DNA of 64,000 nucleotides. It comes from Nocardia sp. CY41. Lineage in GTDB: Bacteria > Actinomycetota > Actinomycetes > Mycobacteriales > Mycobacteriaceae. The translations under genes were made by a program, and so were the position numbers. Position 1 is the stretch's first letter. Every line of letters starts with the position of its first letter. Below, piece by piece: positions 51,814 through 59,180 of the stretch. Under the pieces are notes generated by a model. That model made no database searches, had not been told where the DNA came from, and saw nothing but the letters and a program-made list of their open reading frames with translations. The stretch is from positions 1 through 64,000 of the forward strand of contig NZ_VUOS01000029.1 in assembly GCF_009829325.1 (NCBI RefSeq), in the 5' to 3' direction.

Positions 51814-52305
51814 CTATTCGGTGTCGGAGTTCTTCTTTCCGGCTCGGCGTCGGCTGCGGTGGTGCTGCACGAATCGGAGGATGCGGGCGGCTTTGGTTTC
51901 GGCTTGCTCGCGAACGGGCTGCGGGCAGTTGGGAGAGACGCAGAACGTCTTGGCGCGCAGGTCGATGGTGAGTTTGGTGTCGACTGCGATTACTCCGAGC
52001 CCTTGGGGGCGCACGCACAGATGCAAGGTGGCGGTGGCGATTGCGGGGTCGCTGTGGCGGTTGGGCCATAGCAGTACGGTCTCGCTGCCCCAGGCCCGTT
52101 TCTCGGTGTCGGGGCAGATGCGGACGCCGCTTTGGAGCAGTCCCTCCGGTGTGTCGCGGCTGGCGGGGAAGAAGGTGTAGAACGGCCACCATCCGGGCCC
52201 GTAGTGGACGAACTCGTCCAGGCGGTAGTTCCATTCGCCAGGCGGGGTGGGCACTCCCCAGCTGTAGAAGTAGCTACCGGTGGGGTCGTCGGGGCGCACG
52301 GGCAT
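51814..52305 (-). CDS. Hypothetical protein, aromatic-rich N-terminus
   Basis: 163 residues, ATG after GAAAGGACA. The N-terminal part is rich in Trp, Tyr and Phe (SYFYSWGVPTPPGEWNYRLD, FVHYGPGWWPFYTFFPASRD); the middle has LLWPNRHSDPAIATATLHLC and the tail is basic (HHRSRRRAGKK). No family recognised. The leader carries copy B of the conserved hairpin 48 bases before the start. Confidence 0.57.
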   Translation of the reverse strand: MPVRPDDPTGSYFYSWGVPTPPGEWNYRLDEFVHYGPGWWPFYTFFPASRDTPEGLLQSGVRICPDTEKRAWGSETVLLWPNRHSDPAIATATLHLCVRPQGLGVIAVDTKLTIDLRAKTFCVSPNCPQPVREQAETKAARILRFVQHHRSRRRAGKKNSDTE

Positions 52306-52352
52306 GATCTGTGTCCTTTCGCTGCATTGTGGGAATGTGGGGCTTGGGGAGT

Positions 52353-52381
52353 GCCCCGGGCAGATAGCCGCTGTCCGGGGC
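52353..52381 (-). ncRNA. Conserved stem-loop, family 1, copy B
   Basis: Outer stem GCCCCGG/CCGGGGC, inner G-T, C-G, A-T, G-C, loop ATAGCCG identical to copy A. The outer first pairs differ from copy A but remain complementary. It lies 20 bases after the stop at 52402 and 48 before the next start. Confidence 0.55.
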
Positions 52382-52401
52382 CGTCTCCTGTGCGTGTGTG
52401 G

Positions 52402-53043
52402 TCAGAGGTGGAACAGGGGTGGCTGGGCGGCGGTGTCACGGGCCCAGGACAGGACGGTGGGCAGGTTGGCGTCTGGGGCGTAGGTGAGGTAGGTGCCGTC
52501 CACGCTGTGGCATCCGATTGCGGCGGCGTACTGGTAGCGGCGCCGAGAGTTCACCCGGCCCATGTGGACCCAGATGCCCATGCTCGCGGCGACGGCCGCC
52601 AGGTTGGCGGCTTCCTCGCCGAGCTTCCAGGCGGTGTCCCCGCCGAGGAACAAGCAGTCGATTTCTTCCCACGGATCCCACGTGCAGTACTCCATGAAGT
52701 TCTGCGCCACGAACCCTGCGGGGAACCCCATATCCCGGATGCGGGGCAGCATGTCGCGGGAACGCGCCAGCGTCGCCCAGTGGTTGCCGACGACGTCGGG
52801 CGCGGTGACGAACAGGCATTGGTCGGCGTAGGGCCGCATCGTCTTCAGCCAGCGCAGGTAGGCCTCGTCACCGGGGTATCGGCCGGTGAACGCGCCGTTG
52901 TCGGCGCACCACGCCGGGTAGTCCGCGGTGATGCGGTTGCCCTGCGCCGGCGTCGCGATCGCGGCGAGCTTCCCGGCGCGGATGGCTTCGCGGATCGCTG
53001 GTGTGCTCGGTGGGGTGAGGTAGATCGGCGGGTGGTTGCTCAT
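52402..53043 (-). CDS. TGT/DpdA-like protein (queuine transglycosylase-related)
   Basis: 213 residues, ATG overlapping the previous stop (ATGA). WCADNGAFTGRYPGDEAYLR, CLFVTAPDVVGNHWATL, GFPAGFVAQNF, IDCLFLGGDTAWKLGEE, WVHMGRVNSRRRYQYAA and SVDGTYLTYAPDANLPTVLS follow in order the pattern of the short TGT-related proteins known from actinophages (TIM barrel; APDVVG carries the likely catalytic Asp). Relatives exchange guanine for 7-deazaguanine in DNA or tRNA. No 7-deazaguanine synthesis genes are seen here, so substrate and role are open; DNA modification against restriction is a possibility. Confidence 0.62.
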   Translation of the reverse strand: MSNHPPIYLTPPSTPAIREAIRAGKLAAIATPAQGNRITADYPAWCADNGAFTGRYPGDEAYLRWLKTMRPYADQCLFVTAPDVVGNHWATLARSRDMLPRIRDMGFPAGFVAQNFMEYCTWDPWEEIDCLFLGGDTAWKLGEEAANLAAVAASMGIWVHMGRVNSRRRYQYAAAIGCHSVDGTYLTYAPDANLPTVLSWARDTAAQPPLFHL

Positions 53044-53333
53044 CGCTGCCGATCCGTTCGTGGCGTCCAATTCGTGCAGGTGCAGCCGTCTTCGCGCAGC
53101 GCGGTGCTTATCCGCCGGTATTCGGCCCAGCTCAGACGCGCGTTGTTCGCGCACACCAGCAGTACCGGCGTCAGGAGAGCCACGACCAAGACAGGGTTCG
53201 TGCTCGGCACGATGCCGAGCGTGAAGAACACACAGATCCCGGCGAGCACACCGACGGCGGCGGCATCGACCTGGACCTGCTTGCCCTGCTCCCATTGCTG
53301 GCGGTGGCGGCGTTCGTGTTCGTGTTCGAGCAT
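53040..53333 (-). CDS. Small membrane protein with C-terminal Cys pair
   Basis: 97 residues from the ATG at 53333. A charged His/Glu/Arg-rich N-terminus (EHEHERRHRQQWEQGKQVQV) precedes two membrane spans (AAVGVLAGICVFFTLGIV, VLVVALLTPVLLVCANNA) and the tail EDGCTCTNW. The stop overlaps the TGT-like start, so they are cotranslated. Function unknown. Confidence 0.55.
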   Translation of the reverse strand: MLEHEHERRHRQQWEQGKQVQVDAAAVGVLAGICVFFTLGIVPSTNPVLVVALLTPVLLVCANNARLSWAEYRRISTALREDGCTCTNWTPRTDRQR

Positions 53334-53435
53334 CGGAGATGTTTCTTTCTGGTCAGGAAGGACGTGAGGATCGAGTGGTCTCGGGCGCCACCCGATCCCC
53401 ACGGGGTTGAGGGGTCTCACCAGCAGGAATCCCGG

Positions 53436-53705
53436 CTAGCGGGGCGGTTCGGCCTTGGCGATCAGGGCGGCCAGTACCTTGTCGGGCTCAAAACCGGGCT
53501 CGTAGCGACTGACGGCCATGCCGCCGGGGTTGGGATGATTGGCGCTCAGATGCGCGTCGGTGGCGGCCATGGATGAGAACGGGCCGTACGCGGTGGCGTA
53601 CTCGCGCCAGTCGAATGCGGATTGCGGTGCGTCCCAGTTCTCGAGCAGGTAGTACCAGCGGCCGGGCTGCACCTCGATGAATTCGCAAGCCAGGTTGGTG
53701 CTCAT
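53436..53705 (-). CDS. Small conserved actinophage-type protein
   Basis: 89 residues; the ATG at 53705 lies eight bases after GGAGG. CEFIEVQPGRWYYLLENWDA, FDWREYATAYGPFSSMAATD, HLSANHPNPGGMAVSRYEPG resemble, from memory, small proteins widespread in mycobacteriophages (DWREHATAYGPF pattern). Function unknown. A 10-bp imperfect stem between 53375 and 53397 follows it. Confidence 0.6.
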   Translation of the reverse strand: MSTNLACEFIEVQPGRWYYLLENWDAPQSAFDWREYATAYGPFSSMAATDAHLSANHPNPGGMAVSRYEPGFEPDKVLAALIAKAEPPR

Positions 53706-53737
53706 GACGTTGTCCTCCATGAATCGGTGAGGGTTGG

Positions 53738-53763
53738 GGCACCGGGTGCGGTCGCCCGGTGCC
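53738..53763 (-). terminator. 9-bp stem-loop, family 2
   Basis: GGCACCGGG pairs with CCCGGTGCC around TGCGGTCG, 30 bases past the stop at 53793. Stem and right side of the loop resemble the hairpin at 55224. Confidence 0.58.
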
Positions 53764-53792
53764 GGGGTCGGCGGGGGTCTGGCCCGCTGGGA

Positions 53793-54449
53793 TCAGCCGC
53801 GCTCGGCGGTCAGGTGGTCGATCAATGCGGCCACGGCGGCGATGTTGGGCCCAGGCTCGCCTTCGTGCGGCCAGCTGTCGCGGTGCAGGCTCAGGTCGTC
53901 GACCAGTTGTCGGGCTTCGGCGGCCAGCTCTGCGCGGGGTATGTCGTCGCGGCCGTCAACCCACTGGGCCAACCTGGGGCAGTAGTGGTCACCGGCCCAT
54001 CCGGCGGCAATGATCTTGGCCTCGCCCTCGCTGATCGCGATGTCCGCGCTGTCGTCGGTGTAGATCCGCTGGGCCACGCTCTGGTAGGTCGGCTCCTCGC
54101 GCAGGTAGCGGATCAGGGCGCGCACCGCTGCGGTGGCGGTTTCCTGGCTGCCGATGTCCTCGCGGTGCCAGGGCTTGGACAGAGCGGGGTCGGTGACCTC
54201 GCGCAGCATCCGTTCGGCCTCGGCGATCAGCACCGATCGGTTGATCTCGTCGGCGTGGGGGCCGCCATCGGCCCATGCGTCGAGGTTGGGGAACGGCTCG
54301 CCGTCCCAGGCGGTGTAGCCGCCGTAGTCGGTGAACCAGCGCTGCGGAACGGCTTTCGCTTCCAGCTCGCCCAGCTCGGCCTCGCGACCAGTGGCCATCT
54401 TGGACAGCACGCCGGAGTAGGTGCGGTGCCAGGTTTCGTAGTCGAACAT
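53793..54449 (-). CDS. Hypothetical protein
   Basis: 218 residues starting MFDYETWHRTYSGVLSKMAT. It is acidic and helical (ADEINRSVLIAEAERMLREV, ETATAAVRALIRYLREEPTY, PRAELAAEARQLVDDLSLHR), soluble, no family recognised. The leader contains CGAAAGAGACACAG before the ATG, like the leader of the gene at 54588-55187. Confidence 0.58.
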   Translation of the reverse strand: MFDYETWHRTYSGVLSKMATGREAELGELEAKAVPQRWFTDYGGYTAWDGEPFPNLDAWADGGPHADEINRSVLIAEAERMLREVTDPALSKPWHREDIGSQETATAAVRALIRYLREEPTYQSVAQRIYTDDSADIAISEGEAKIIAAGWAGDHYCPRLAQWVDGRDDIPRAELAAEARQLVDDLSLHRDSWPHEGEPGPNIAAVAALIDHLTAERG

Positions 54450-54539
54450 CTCTGTGTCTCTTTCGTTTTGATGTCGGCGAGCCGATCGGGTTCTGAAACC
54501 GGCTGCTCGGGGGTGCGGTGGGATGCGGAGAGGAAAGGA

Positions 54540-54571
54540 GGGCGGCGGACGCGGGAATCGGGTCGCCGCCC
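54540..54571 (-). terminator. 8-bp inverted repeat after the gene at 54588
   Basis: GGGCGGCG and CGCCGCCC flank 16 bases, 17 bases past the stop at 54588. Weaker than the other stems in this region. Confidence 0.45.
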
Positions 54572-54587
54572 CACTTCCGGCGAAGGG

Positions 54588-55187
54588 CTAGAAGGACAAG
54601 GACAAGCGCAGAGCGGCCATGTACTCCTCGACCTGGGAGGTGACCAGCTGCAGTTCCCATTCGCCGACGACGACGAAGCCCGCCTGGGCAAGCTGGCGGG
54701 TAACTTCATCCAGCGTTGCGGCGGGAGTGGCGGGCGGGTCGAGAGGGACGTTGGCGCCTCCCGGGCGGCCCTCGTAGTCGAAGACCTCGACTACGCCACC
54801 CGGGAGCCACCGGGCGCGCAGTGAGATCACGCCTCGGAACTCGGCGGCGAGAGCGTCGATGATCGCGGTCAGCCGCGCAGACGCCGTGTCGAAGGCGGAA
54901 GCGCGCTTGTAGAGGTCGTTGTGTCCGGATCGCGCGAGGTCCATGTACGCGCGGGCGGCGTCGGTGTAGGTGTCGCGCTCGTCGGCCAGGACGGCGACCA
55001 CGCCGTTGATCTCCGTGTCGCCGTGGAAGTGGCCGGTGGCGACCGACGCGGCGAGCGCACGGACGGTCAGCTCGGCGGCGTAGTCGATGATGCCGTCGGC
55101 GTTCAGGACCGCCTGCTGCTCTGCGACCTCGGACAGGAACCGCATGACCTTGGTGGTGGGCGTGGGCCGGGTGTCGGAGTCGAACAT
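54588..55187 (-). CDS. Hypothetical protein, paralogue of the gene at 58436-58891
   Basis: 199 residues. The segment DGIIDYAAELTVRALAASVA followed by INGVVAVLADERDTYTDAAR and ASAFDTASARLTAIIDALAA parallels GYVDQAAELAVRAIVVAVAS, LHGVREVLKDHAAIYRDAAW and VTVLEDAADRVTALRLALET in the gene at 58436. This shared helical domain of about 90 residues is followed here by an extra C-terminal domain (SLRARWLPGGVVEVFDYEGR, TRQLAQAGFVVVGEWELQLV). Function unknown. Confidence 0.6.
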   Translation of the reverse strand: MFDSDTRPTPTTKVMRFLSEVAEQQAVLNADGIIDYAAELTVRALAASVATGHFHGDTEINGVVAVLADERDTYTDAARAYMDLARSGHNDLYKRASAFDTASARLTAIIDALAAEFRGVISLRARWLPGGVVEVFDYEGRPGGANVPLDPPATPAATLDEVTRQLAQAGFVVVGEWELQLVTSQVEEYMAALRLSLSF

Positions 55188-55223
55188 CGAGGTGTCTCTT
55201 TCGTTTCGATGGAGTGCTCACGG

Positions 55224-55256
55224 CCGGGCACCGGGCGGTGGTCGCCCGGTGCCCGG
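55224..55256 (-). terminator. 14-bp GC stem-loop, family 2
   Basis: CCGGGCACCGGGCG pairs perfectly with CGCCCGGTGCCCGG around GTGGT, six bases past the stop at 55262. It shares the GGCACCGGG/CCCGGTGCC stem with the hairpin at 53738. Confidence 0.62.
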
Positions 55257-55261
55257 GTGGG

Positions 55262-56056
55262 TCAGTAGGCGGGCCGGAACAGGTGGTGGGCGCATCCCCA
55301 GTGCCCGCGGCGGGCTTCGTCGGCCTCGACGCCGGAATACTGCGAGAAAGTCGCGCACCCGACGCGGAAGCCGGGCAGCGGGTCGAGCAGGATGACGTCG
55401 CTGTTCCAGTCGCCCTGCAGGTGCTTGCCGACCACGTCGGGCTCCATGTCGACTTCCCCGATCACCTCGGCGGGGACCTCGATCACCCGCCACCGGTCGG
55501 TGCCGTCGTCGAGCAGTTCGCTGACCGCGACCCGGACAAATGTGTTGCGGCCCAGCCCGAGTTCGGCGCGGACGTCCTCGATCGGCGGGCCGACGAGTTC
55601 GCCCGCCATCGCGGATTCGAGAACGTTGATGAGGTCGGCCGGGGCCGCGCCGTTGGCGTTGAGGGAAACGCGCCCGCCGTCGAAGCGCACCGAGTCCAGC
55701 CCTGCCCAGCGCTGTTGCAGGATGCGAAAGTGCGCGATCGCCTCGGGGACGATCCGGCCGGTCTGGTCGATGCCGACGGTGAAGGCCAGCACGAGCCAGT
55801 CGTGTCCGCACGTCTGGCGGGGCAGCCGGGGATGTTCGGTGTCCACGACGCCCTTGAGCGTGGTCGTCCACTCTTCGTCGCCGTAGGATTCGGCCAGCAG
55901 CCCCCAAACGGTCATCCGCTCCAGCGAGATGATTTCGGTGTCGGGGTATTGCGCTGCGGAGGCGGCGGCGGCCTCGGCCGCCGAACGAGCGGGGTAGTAG
56001 TCCACGTAGCCGTTGCTGTAGTCGGCACGCCATGCGGTCGCGGGGATGGTGCTCAC
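55262..56056 (-). CDS. Hypothetical protein with N-terminal aromatic motif
   Basis: 264 residues from a GTG behind GAAGGGAA. It begins STIPATAWRADYSNGYVDYY and contains TCGHDWLVLAFTVGIDQTGR, AHFRILQQRWAGLDSVRFDG, WRVIEVPAEVIGEVDMEPDV and a Cys/His end (VGCATFSQYSGVE, HWGCAHHLFRPAY). It is probably a multi-domain soluble protein; no family recognised. Confidence 0.58.
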   Translation of the reverse strand: MSTIPATAWRADYSNGYVDYYPARSAAEAAAASAAQYPDTEIISLERMTVWGLLAESYGDEEWTTTLKGVVDTEHPRLPRQTCGHDWLVLAFTVGIDQTGRIVPEAIAHFRILQQRWAGLDSVRFDGGRVSLNANGAAPADLINVLESAMAGELVGPPIEDVRAELGLGRNTFVRVAVSELLDDGTDRWRVIEVPAEVIGEVDMEPDVVGKHLQGDWNSDVILLDPLPGFRVGCATFSQYSGVEADEARRGHWGCAHHLFRPAY

Positions 56057-56097
56057 GGTTCGGTTCCCTTCGTGAAATGACTGGGGGAGCGGAGTAG

Positions 56098-56571
56098 TCA
56101 GGCGCGTTCCACGCGCACGATGAGGTAGCTGTCGGTGTCGAGCTGGCCGACGCCGACCATTCGCCAGCCGTGCTGAGCGAGGACGTCGGCGGGGTCGTTG
56201 CCGATGGGGACGAGCGGGTTGGAGTGCAGCGTGTACGTCGCGATCGGCGGGCCGCCGTAGCCGTCGGCGGTGATCACGACATCGGCGATCTGGCGGGGTC
56301 GGTCGTCGGGGTCGACGGACTCGTCGGTGACGATGCGGGCGGTGAACGTTGCGTCGGCGGCGATCACGGGCCGCGGTGGTGCGGTGACTCGCGCCTTCTC
56401 CATCGCGATGAGCACGAGCTCGATCAGGGTGGTCGGCATCGGGTTGCCGAAGTCGCCGCTCAAGGCCATGGTGCCGTCGGGCAGGATGTGGATCCGGCCT
56501 TCGGCGCGCGCGTTACGGGCGATGACGACGGGGTTGCCGAATTCGTCGCGGCTGGTGGTCACGTCGATCAT
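56098..56571 (-). CDS. Hypothetical beta-rich protein
   Basis: 157 residues. Regular strands (GNPVVIARNARAEGRIHILP, ATFTARIVTDESVDPDDRPR, QIADVVITADGYGGPPIATY, SYLIVRVERA) with one helix (TLIELVLIAMEKARV). RBS is weak. It lies between the m5C methyltransferase gene and the gene at 55262, 41 bases from the latter. Function unknown. Confidence 0.56.
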   Translation of the reverse strand: MIDVTTSRDEFGNPVVIARNARAEGRIHILPDGTMALSGDFGNPMPTTLIELVLIAMEKARVTAPPRPVIAADATFTARIVTDESVDPDDRPRQIADVVITADGYGGPPIATYTLHSNPLVPIGNDPADVLAQHGWRMVGVGQLDTDSYLIVRVERA

Positions 56572-56611
56572 GGGGAGTCCTGTTCTGTATCAGTGATTTC
56601 GGGCAGGTTCT

Positions 56612-56640
56612 GGGTGGGCCCGGCGTGGCCGGGCCCACCC
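56612..56640 (-). terminator. 13-bp stem-loop after the methyltransferase gene
   Basis: GGGTGGGCCCGGC pairs perfectly with GCCGGGCCCACCC around GTG, ten bases past the stop at 56650. Confidence 0.65.
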
Positions 56641-56649
56641 GTGGGTCGA

Positions 56650-58350
56650 TCAGGCGGCGAGAGTGAGTTGGTCTGCTGAGGGCCAGCGCTCGATGTCCTG
56701 GCCGGTCACTGCTTCGACGAGCGCGGAGACGATGACCTCGGCGGCGGGTGGGGTCACCGCGTTGCCGAGCTGGCGGACCTTTTGGCGTTTGTTGCCGAGC
56801 ACGATGTAGCCGGGGGCGAACGCCATCGCGGTCCCGATCTCGTGCGGCTCCAACATGCGAAACCGCACGTCGGCGATCTGGTCTTCGGTGATGACGTCGA
56901 CCAGGGCGTAGCGGTCGCGGCTGGTGAGCGCGCCGACCGGCTCGGCGACGCTGCGGGGGCGGGTTTTGCCGTAGTAGGGCAGCAGCATCGCCTTCCACGT
57001 CTCGACCGACGTGCCAGACGGGGTGACCAAACCGTGGTGGTTGCCCGACGCGGTGACCGTGGCCAGGGCCTCGGCCGCCGAGCGGGCATCCGAGCCGCCG
57101 CCACGCAACTCCGCGACGAACGGCATGAAGGCCAGAGCGGTCTCGTTGCGGGTGGTCTGGGTGCGCAAGGGGCTGGTAGCGAGCTGGGCTTCCTTGCCTT
57201 CGCGGCCCTCCATGGGCACGACCAGCGGCGGCGGGACGACCAGGCCGTGGCCGCTGCCGTCGGCCACGATCGTGGCCAGCTGCTCGTCCAGGCCGATCGT
57301 GCGGGGACGGCCGGACCTCAGCAGCGCCAGGAACGGTGCCGGGATCGCCACGCCGTCGTTCTCACGTGTCGTGCGGGCGGCCATGGGGTCGGTCACCGGC
57401 ATCGCGGCATCACGCCAGGTGCCACCGGCGGGCACCATCATCGGCATCTCGGTCGCGTAGCGGCGCAACCCGATCCGGATGCGCTCCATCGTCTTCTCGG
57501 CCAGCGGGGTCTCCCGGTCACCGATCCGGGTTCCGGGCAGGCTCCAGTCGATCGCGGCGGCGGCCGGGACGGCGGGCGGCTCGAGGATGGCGTTGCGGCA
57601 CTTCACACGCGGGCAGCGGTAGACGTACTGGGCGCGGTAGCGGCCCATGTCCGCGCCTTCCTTCTTCCACACCTGCACCGCCTGGACCCATTCGTCGCAG
57701 ACCTCGCAGTAGGCCAGCGGACGCAGCCACTTGTTCCAATCCGGTTCGCGGGCAATGGATTCGTGCCAGTAGGCGACGTACAGCCGGTCGCGGGACTGCG
57801 GTGCGGCCGGGGTGCGGGCGGGCTGGGCGTGCATGGAGTTGAGCGCGATGACGCGGGTGCGGTAGCCGAGGCTGCGAATGCGGTTGATCCAGCGGTCCCA
57901 CTGGTCCCACTTGCGGACTTCGACGACGTTCTCGACGACACCGACCAGCACCCGTCCACCGCGTGCGATCACGCCTTCCAGATAGAGCGGGACCTCCTCC
58001 ATCAGTGCCCGGCTGCGTTCTTCTTCCTCGCGCTTGGCCTTGCTGCGCGGGTCCACGTCGAACAGTTCCTCCTGCAAGGAATGCTGGTAGTTCTGTTTCT
58101 TGCCGCGTGCGGCACTCCACTGCGGGCATTCCGGCGAGGCCCAGAAGATGTCCGCGATCGGCCAGCCGCCGACGGGCTCGTCGCGGATGTCGCCGATCCA
58201 GTGGTCGGTGCTGGGGAAGTTGGCCGCGTGTGATGCGATCGCCTGCTCCCAGTGGTTGGCAGCCCAGTCCACCGAGACGCCGGGGATCGCGTGCAGGGCT
58301 TGACTACTGCCACCGGCCCCGCAGAACCAATCCATTGCCGTCAACGTCAT
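56650..58350 (-). CDS. Cytosine-C5 DNA methyltransferase
   Basis: 566 residues with the family motifs in order: MDWFCGAGGSSQALH (motif I), ASPECPQWS with catalytic Cys75 (motif IV, SPEC instead of the common PC), VGVVENVVEV (ENV, motif VI), QSRDRLYV (QxRxR, motif VIII) and RQLGNAVTPPAAEVI (motifs IX-X). Between motifs VIII and IX is a long target-recognition region with a possible zinc site (YCEVCDEWV, YRCPRVKC). It methylates cytosine in an unknown sequence; no restriction enzyme gene is adjacent, so it is a solitary, phage-like methylase. Its leader carries copy C of the conserved hairpin. Confidence 0.93.
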   Translation of the reverse strand: MTLTAMDWFCGAGGSSQALHAIPGVSVDWAANHWEQAIASHAANFPSTDHWIGDIRDEPVGGWPIADIFWASPECPQWSAARGKKQNYQHSLQEELFDVDPRSKAKREEEERSRALMEEVPLYLEGVIARGGRVLVGVVENVVEVRKWDQWDRWINRIRSLGYRTRVIALNSMHAQPARTPAAPQSRDRLYVAYWHESIAREPDWNKWLRPLAYCEVCDEWVQAVQVWKKEGADMGRYRAQYVYRCPRVKCRNAILEPPAVPAAAAIDWSLPGTRIGDRETPLAEKTMERIRIGLRRYATEMPMMVPAGGTWRDAAMPVTDPMAARTTRENDGVAIPAPFLALLRSGRPRTIGLDEQLATIVADGSGHGLVVPPPLVVPMEGREGKEAQLATSPLRTQTTRNETALAFMPFVAELRGGGSDARSAAEALATVTASGNHHGLVTPSGTSVETWKAMLLPYYGKTRPRSVAEPVGALTSRDRYALVDVITEDQIADVRFRMLEPHEIGTAMAFAPGYIVLGNKRQKVRQLGNAVTPPAAEVIVSALVEAVTGQDIERWPSADQLTLAA

Positions 58351-58385
58351 TTCGTGTCTCCCGTGTACGATCGGGGCACCTGGGC

Positions 58386-58414
58386 GGACCGGGCAGATAG
58401 CTGCTGCCCGGTCC
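58386..58414 (-). ncRNA. Conserved stem-loop, family 1, copy C
   Basis: GGACCGGGCAG pairs perfectly with CTGCCCGGTCC around ATAGCTG. Compared with copies A and B, the G-T pair is now G-C and the outer pairs have changed together. It lies 22 bases past the stop at 58436 and 36 bases before the methyltransferase start. Confidence 0.58.
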
Positions 58415-58435
58415 GCTCGGGCGCTCAGGGGTGGG

Positions 58436-58891
58436 TCAGAATCGGGTGGCGAATTTGGTCTCGAGCGCCAGCCGCAAAGCGGTCACGCGGTCGGCGGCGT
58501 CCTCGAGGACCGTGACCCGCCGCTGGACCGCCTCGCGGTCCCCGACCACCGGATCGTTCAGCCAGGCCCAGGCCGCGTCCCTGTAGATCGCGGCGTGGTC
58601 TTTCAGCACCTCACGCACTCCGTGCAGCGGCCCGGAGTTGTACAGCGGCGCGCTTGCCACGGCGACCACGATCGCCCGCACGGCCAGCTCGGCGGCTTGG
58701 TCGACGTAGCCGGAGGCGTGCCGCACATGCTGCGCCGTCGCCATCCGGGCCAGCCACCGCTCCAGATCGGTGGGGAACGGCTCGCGAGCTGTCGGCGCAC
58801 TCTGACGACCCGCAATGAGCTTCAGGGCGCTGCGGGCCGCCAGCGCCCAGTGGTTGGCGGCCTTGGTCACCCGAAGGAATGCAGCAGTCAT
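58436..58891 (-). CDS. Hypothetical helical protein, paralogue of 54588-55187
   Basis: 151 residues from the ATG at 58891 (AAAGGTGA upstream). Helical throughout (LRVTKAANHWALAARSALKL, TDLERWLARMATAQHVRHAS) with the domain shared with the gene at 54588 in its second half. First gene of the reverse-strand run; its promoter region holds three 9-bp iterons (58978-59004). Confidence 0.6.
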   Translation of the reverse strand: MTAAFLRVTKAANHWALAARSALKLIAGRQSAPTAREPFPTDLERWLARMATAQHVRHASGYVDQAAELAVRAIVVAVASAPLYNSGPLHGVREVLKDHAAIYRDAAWAWLNDPVVGDREAVQRRVTVLEDAADRVTALRLALETKFATRF

Positions 58892-58977
58892 CGCGAAATC
58901 ACCTTTCAAGCTGGGGATTTGGGTTGAATCGGGGGCGTAAAGCCTTTGCGGGTCGAGTTCCCGCCCTCCCGATCTAT

Positions 58978-59004
58978 ACCAACCTAACCAACCTTACCAA
59001 CCTA
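58978..59004 (-). repeat. 9-bp iterons, three copies of ACCAACCTW
   Basis: ACCAACCTA, ACCAACCTT and ACCAACCTA in tandem, followed by CCGCAA, matching the array at 51543-51569 followed by TCGCAA. It is 87 bases upstream of the start at 58891, in the divergent promoter region with the Phd-like gene. Confidence 0.7.
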
Positions 59005-59145
59005 CCGCAAGCCGAAATGGCCTATTTCGCGTTCTTTTCGGCGAAATTTCGCAGATTGGAGGCGGTTTCGACACGCTCTGGCATCCGCGCCGCAAGGCGG
59101 TCCGCCTCCCTCCTCCCTGCGCAGTTCTTCACTGAAGGTTGAAAT

Positions 59146-59161
59146 GGTTGGTAAGGTTGGG
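59146..59161 (+). repeat. Inverted partial copy of the 9-bp iteron
   Basis: GGTTGGTAAGGTTGGG on the plus strand is nearly two copies of the unit AAGGTTGGT, now oriented toward the plus-strand gene at 59181, 20 bases upstream of its start. Confidence 0.6.
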
Positions 59162-59180
59162 ATCTATGCGAGGTATATCC

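Noticed and set aside
48669..58414. Integron-like array, with the hairpins as attC sites
   Set aside because: Unidirectional small genes separated by inverted repeats suggest it, but the core-site sequences (GTTRRRY and RYYYAAC) are not present at the hairpins and no IntI-type integrase with its extra helix was seen.
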